IMG/VR virus record: IMGVR_UViG_3300036791_001355
Location: 1 to 64,000 of that record
Origin: a virus
Reading direction: 5' to 3' (one strand)
Length of the DNA: 64,000 nt
The translations under genes were made by a program, and so were the position numbers. Below the pieces are notes generated by a model. That model worked only from the letters and a program-made list of their open reading frames with translations, did no database searches and was not told the DNA's origin. Positions within the stretch are counted from its first letter, which is position 1. Each line of letters begins with the position of its first letter. Positions 63,739 through 64,000 of the stretch are shown here, piece after piece.

Positions 63739-64000
63739 TTAACTCGTGGCCGGCAAGGCCGGTGGCGTTTGCGCGATGGGCTGGCCGCCTTTGCCGAGTT
63801 GAAATGCCCAGATGGTGGTGTTCCAACTGGCAGCGTCGGGCTGGCGGTAATTGCCCCAGTGCTGGATCTGCTGGATCTGGAAGATCTGGTTACCAAAGGC
63901 CAGCGAATCGGCCAGCCGCCCGGTGCCGCCCTGGGCCGGGAACGAGCCCGCCGTGACTTGCGAGATCAGCCCCTCGGGAAACCTGATGATATCGCTGACA
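63739..64000 (-). CDS. Hypothetical tail protein (partial, cut by window edge)
   Basis: Open to the right edge: 87 codons plus stop visible. The visible part (FGNQIFQIQQIQHWGNYRQP then WNTTIWAFQLGKGGQPIAQT) is soluble and lies one gene upstream of the spike, so it probably belongs to the baseplate or tail. The start is outside the window. Confidence 0.6.
   Translation of the reverse strand, partial: VSDIIRFPEGLISQVTAGSFPAQGGTGRLADSLAFGNQIFQIQQIQHWGNYRQPDAASWNTTIWAFQLGKGGQPIAQTPPALPATS

Noticed and set aside
1-64000. Integrase, attachment sites and repressor of a temperate phage
   Set aside because: No integrase or clear CI-like repressor was recognised, so lysogeny cannot be claimed from this window.

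Overview
The window is a 64 kb piece of a high-GC tailed double-stranded DNA phage or prophage. It holds a full set of phage head, packaging, baseplate and tail-fibre genes, replication and recombination genes, and many very small uncharacterised genes. Baseplate J-like and spike-like proteins suggest a contractile-tailed (myovirus) particle. High GC, PEP-CTERM proteins and the DUF1073 / DUF2213 / DUF2184 head module point to a proteobacterial host, but the species cannot be named from sequence alone. No integrase, repressor, endolysin, tRNA or CRISPR array was recognised.

Layout. 1-22.6 kb (mostly minus strand) is the packaging and head block, read from high to low coordinates: DNA methyltransferase, small and large terminase, beta-helix protein, DUF1073 portal, gpF-like head protein interrupted by an intein, a 1,523-residue polyvalent protein, a Nudix-DUF2213 fusion, a charged scaffold-like protein, a cement-like protein and the DUF2184 capsid protein. 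Plus-strand cassettes (9.36-9.69, 12.18-14.51 and 17.56-18.05 kb) interrupt it. 23-24.1 kb is a DUF932 gene. 24.2-31.7 kb is a plus-strand region of about 24 mostly tiny genes in four operons, each behind a near-identical promoter and structured 5' leader. 31.75-36.8 kb (minus) carries replication genes: RuvC-like resolvase, an initiator-like protein with four iterons inside its gene, and a primase-helicase. 37-41.6 kb (plus) carries Gp157, an ERF annealing protein, a MarR-like protein, a GIY-YIG nuclease and two PEP-CTERM surface proteins, closed by facing terminators. 41.7-64 kb (minus) is the tail block: baseplate spike and J proteins upstream, then tail spikes, a glycosyltransferase, a methyltransferase, three paralogous fibres and two large repeat proteins.

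Main discoveries. (1) The intein in the head protein carries, on its opposite strand and in exact codon register, a complete EDxHD (Vsr-like) homing endonuclease gene whose stop codon lies next to the intein N-terminal splice codon. (2) An HNH endonuclease is nested in a shifted frame inside the methyltransferase gene, which stays open. LAGLIDADG and GIY-YIG enzymes are also present, so four homing-endonuclease families occur in one window. (3) Four tandem operons share a promoter plus a leader with two hairpins whose outer stem differs in sequence but keeps pairing. (4) A lambda-like origin with four 19-bp inverted repeats lies inside the initiator gene. (5) The polyvalent protein combines Nudix, kinase-like, helical-repeat and ADP-ribosyltransferase parts. 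(6) The phage encodes two PEP-CTERM proteins. (7) Several families of short palindromic or repeated elements are scattered at gene boundaries and, in frame, inside linkers.
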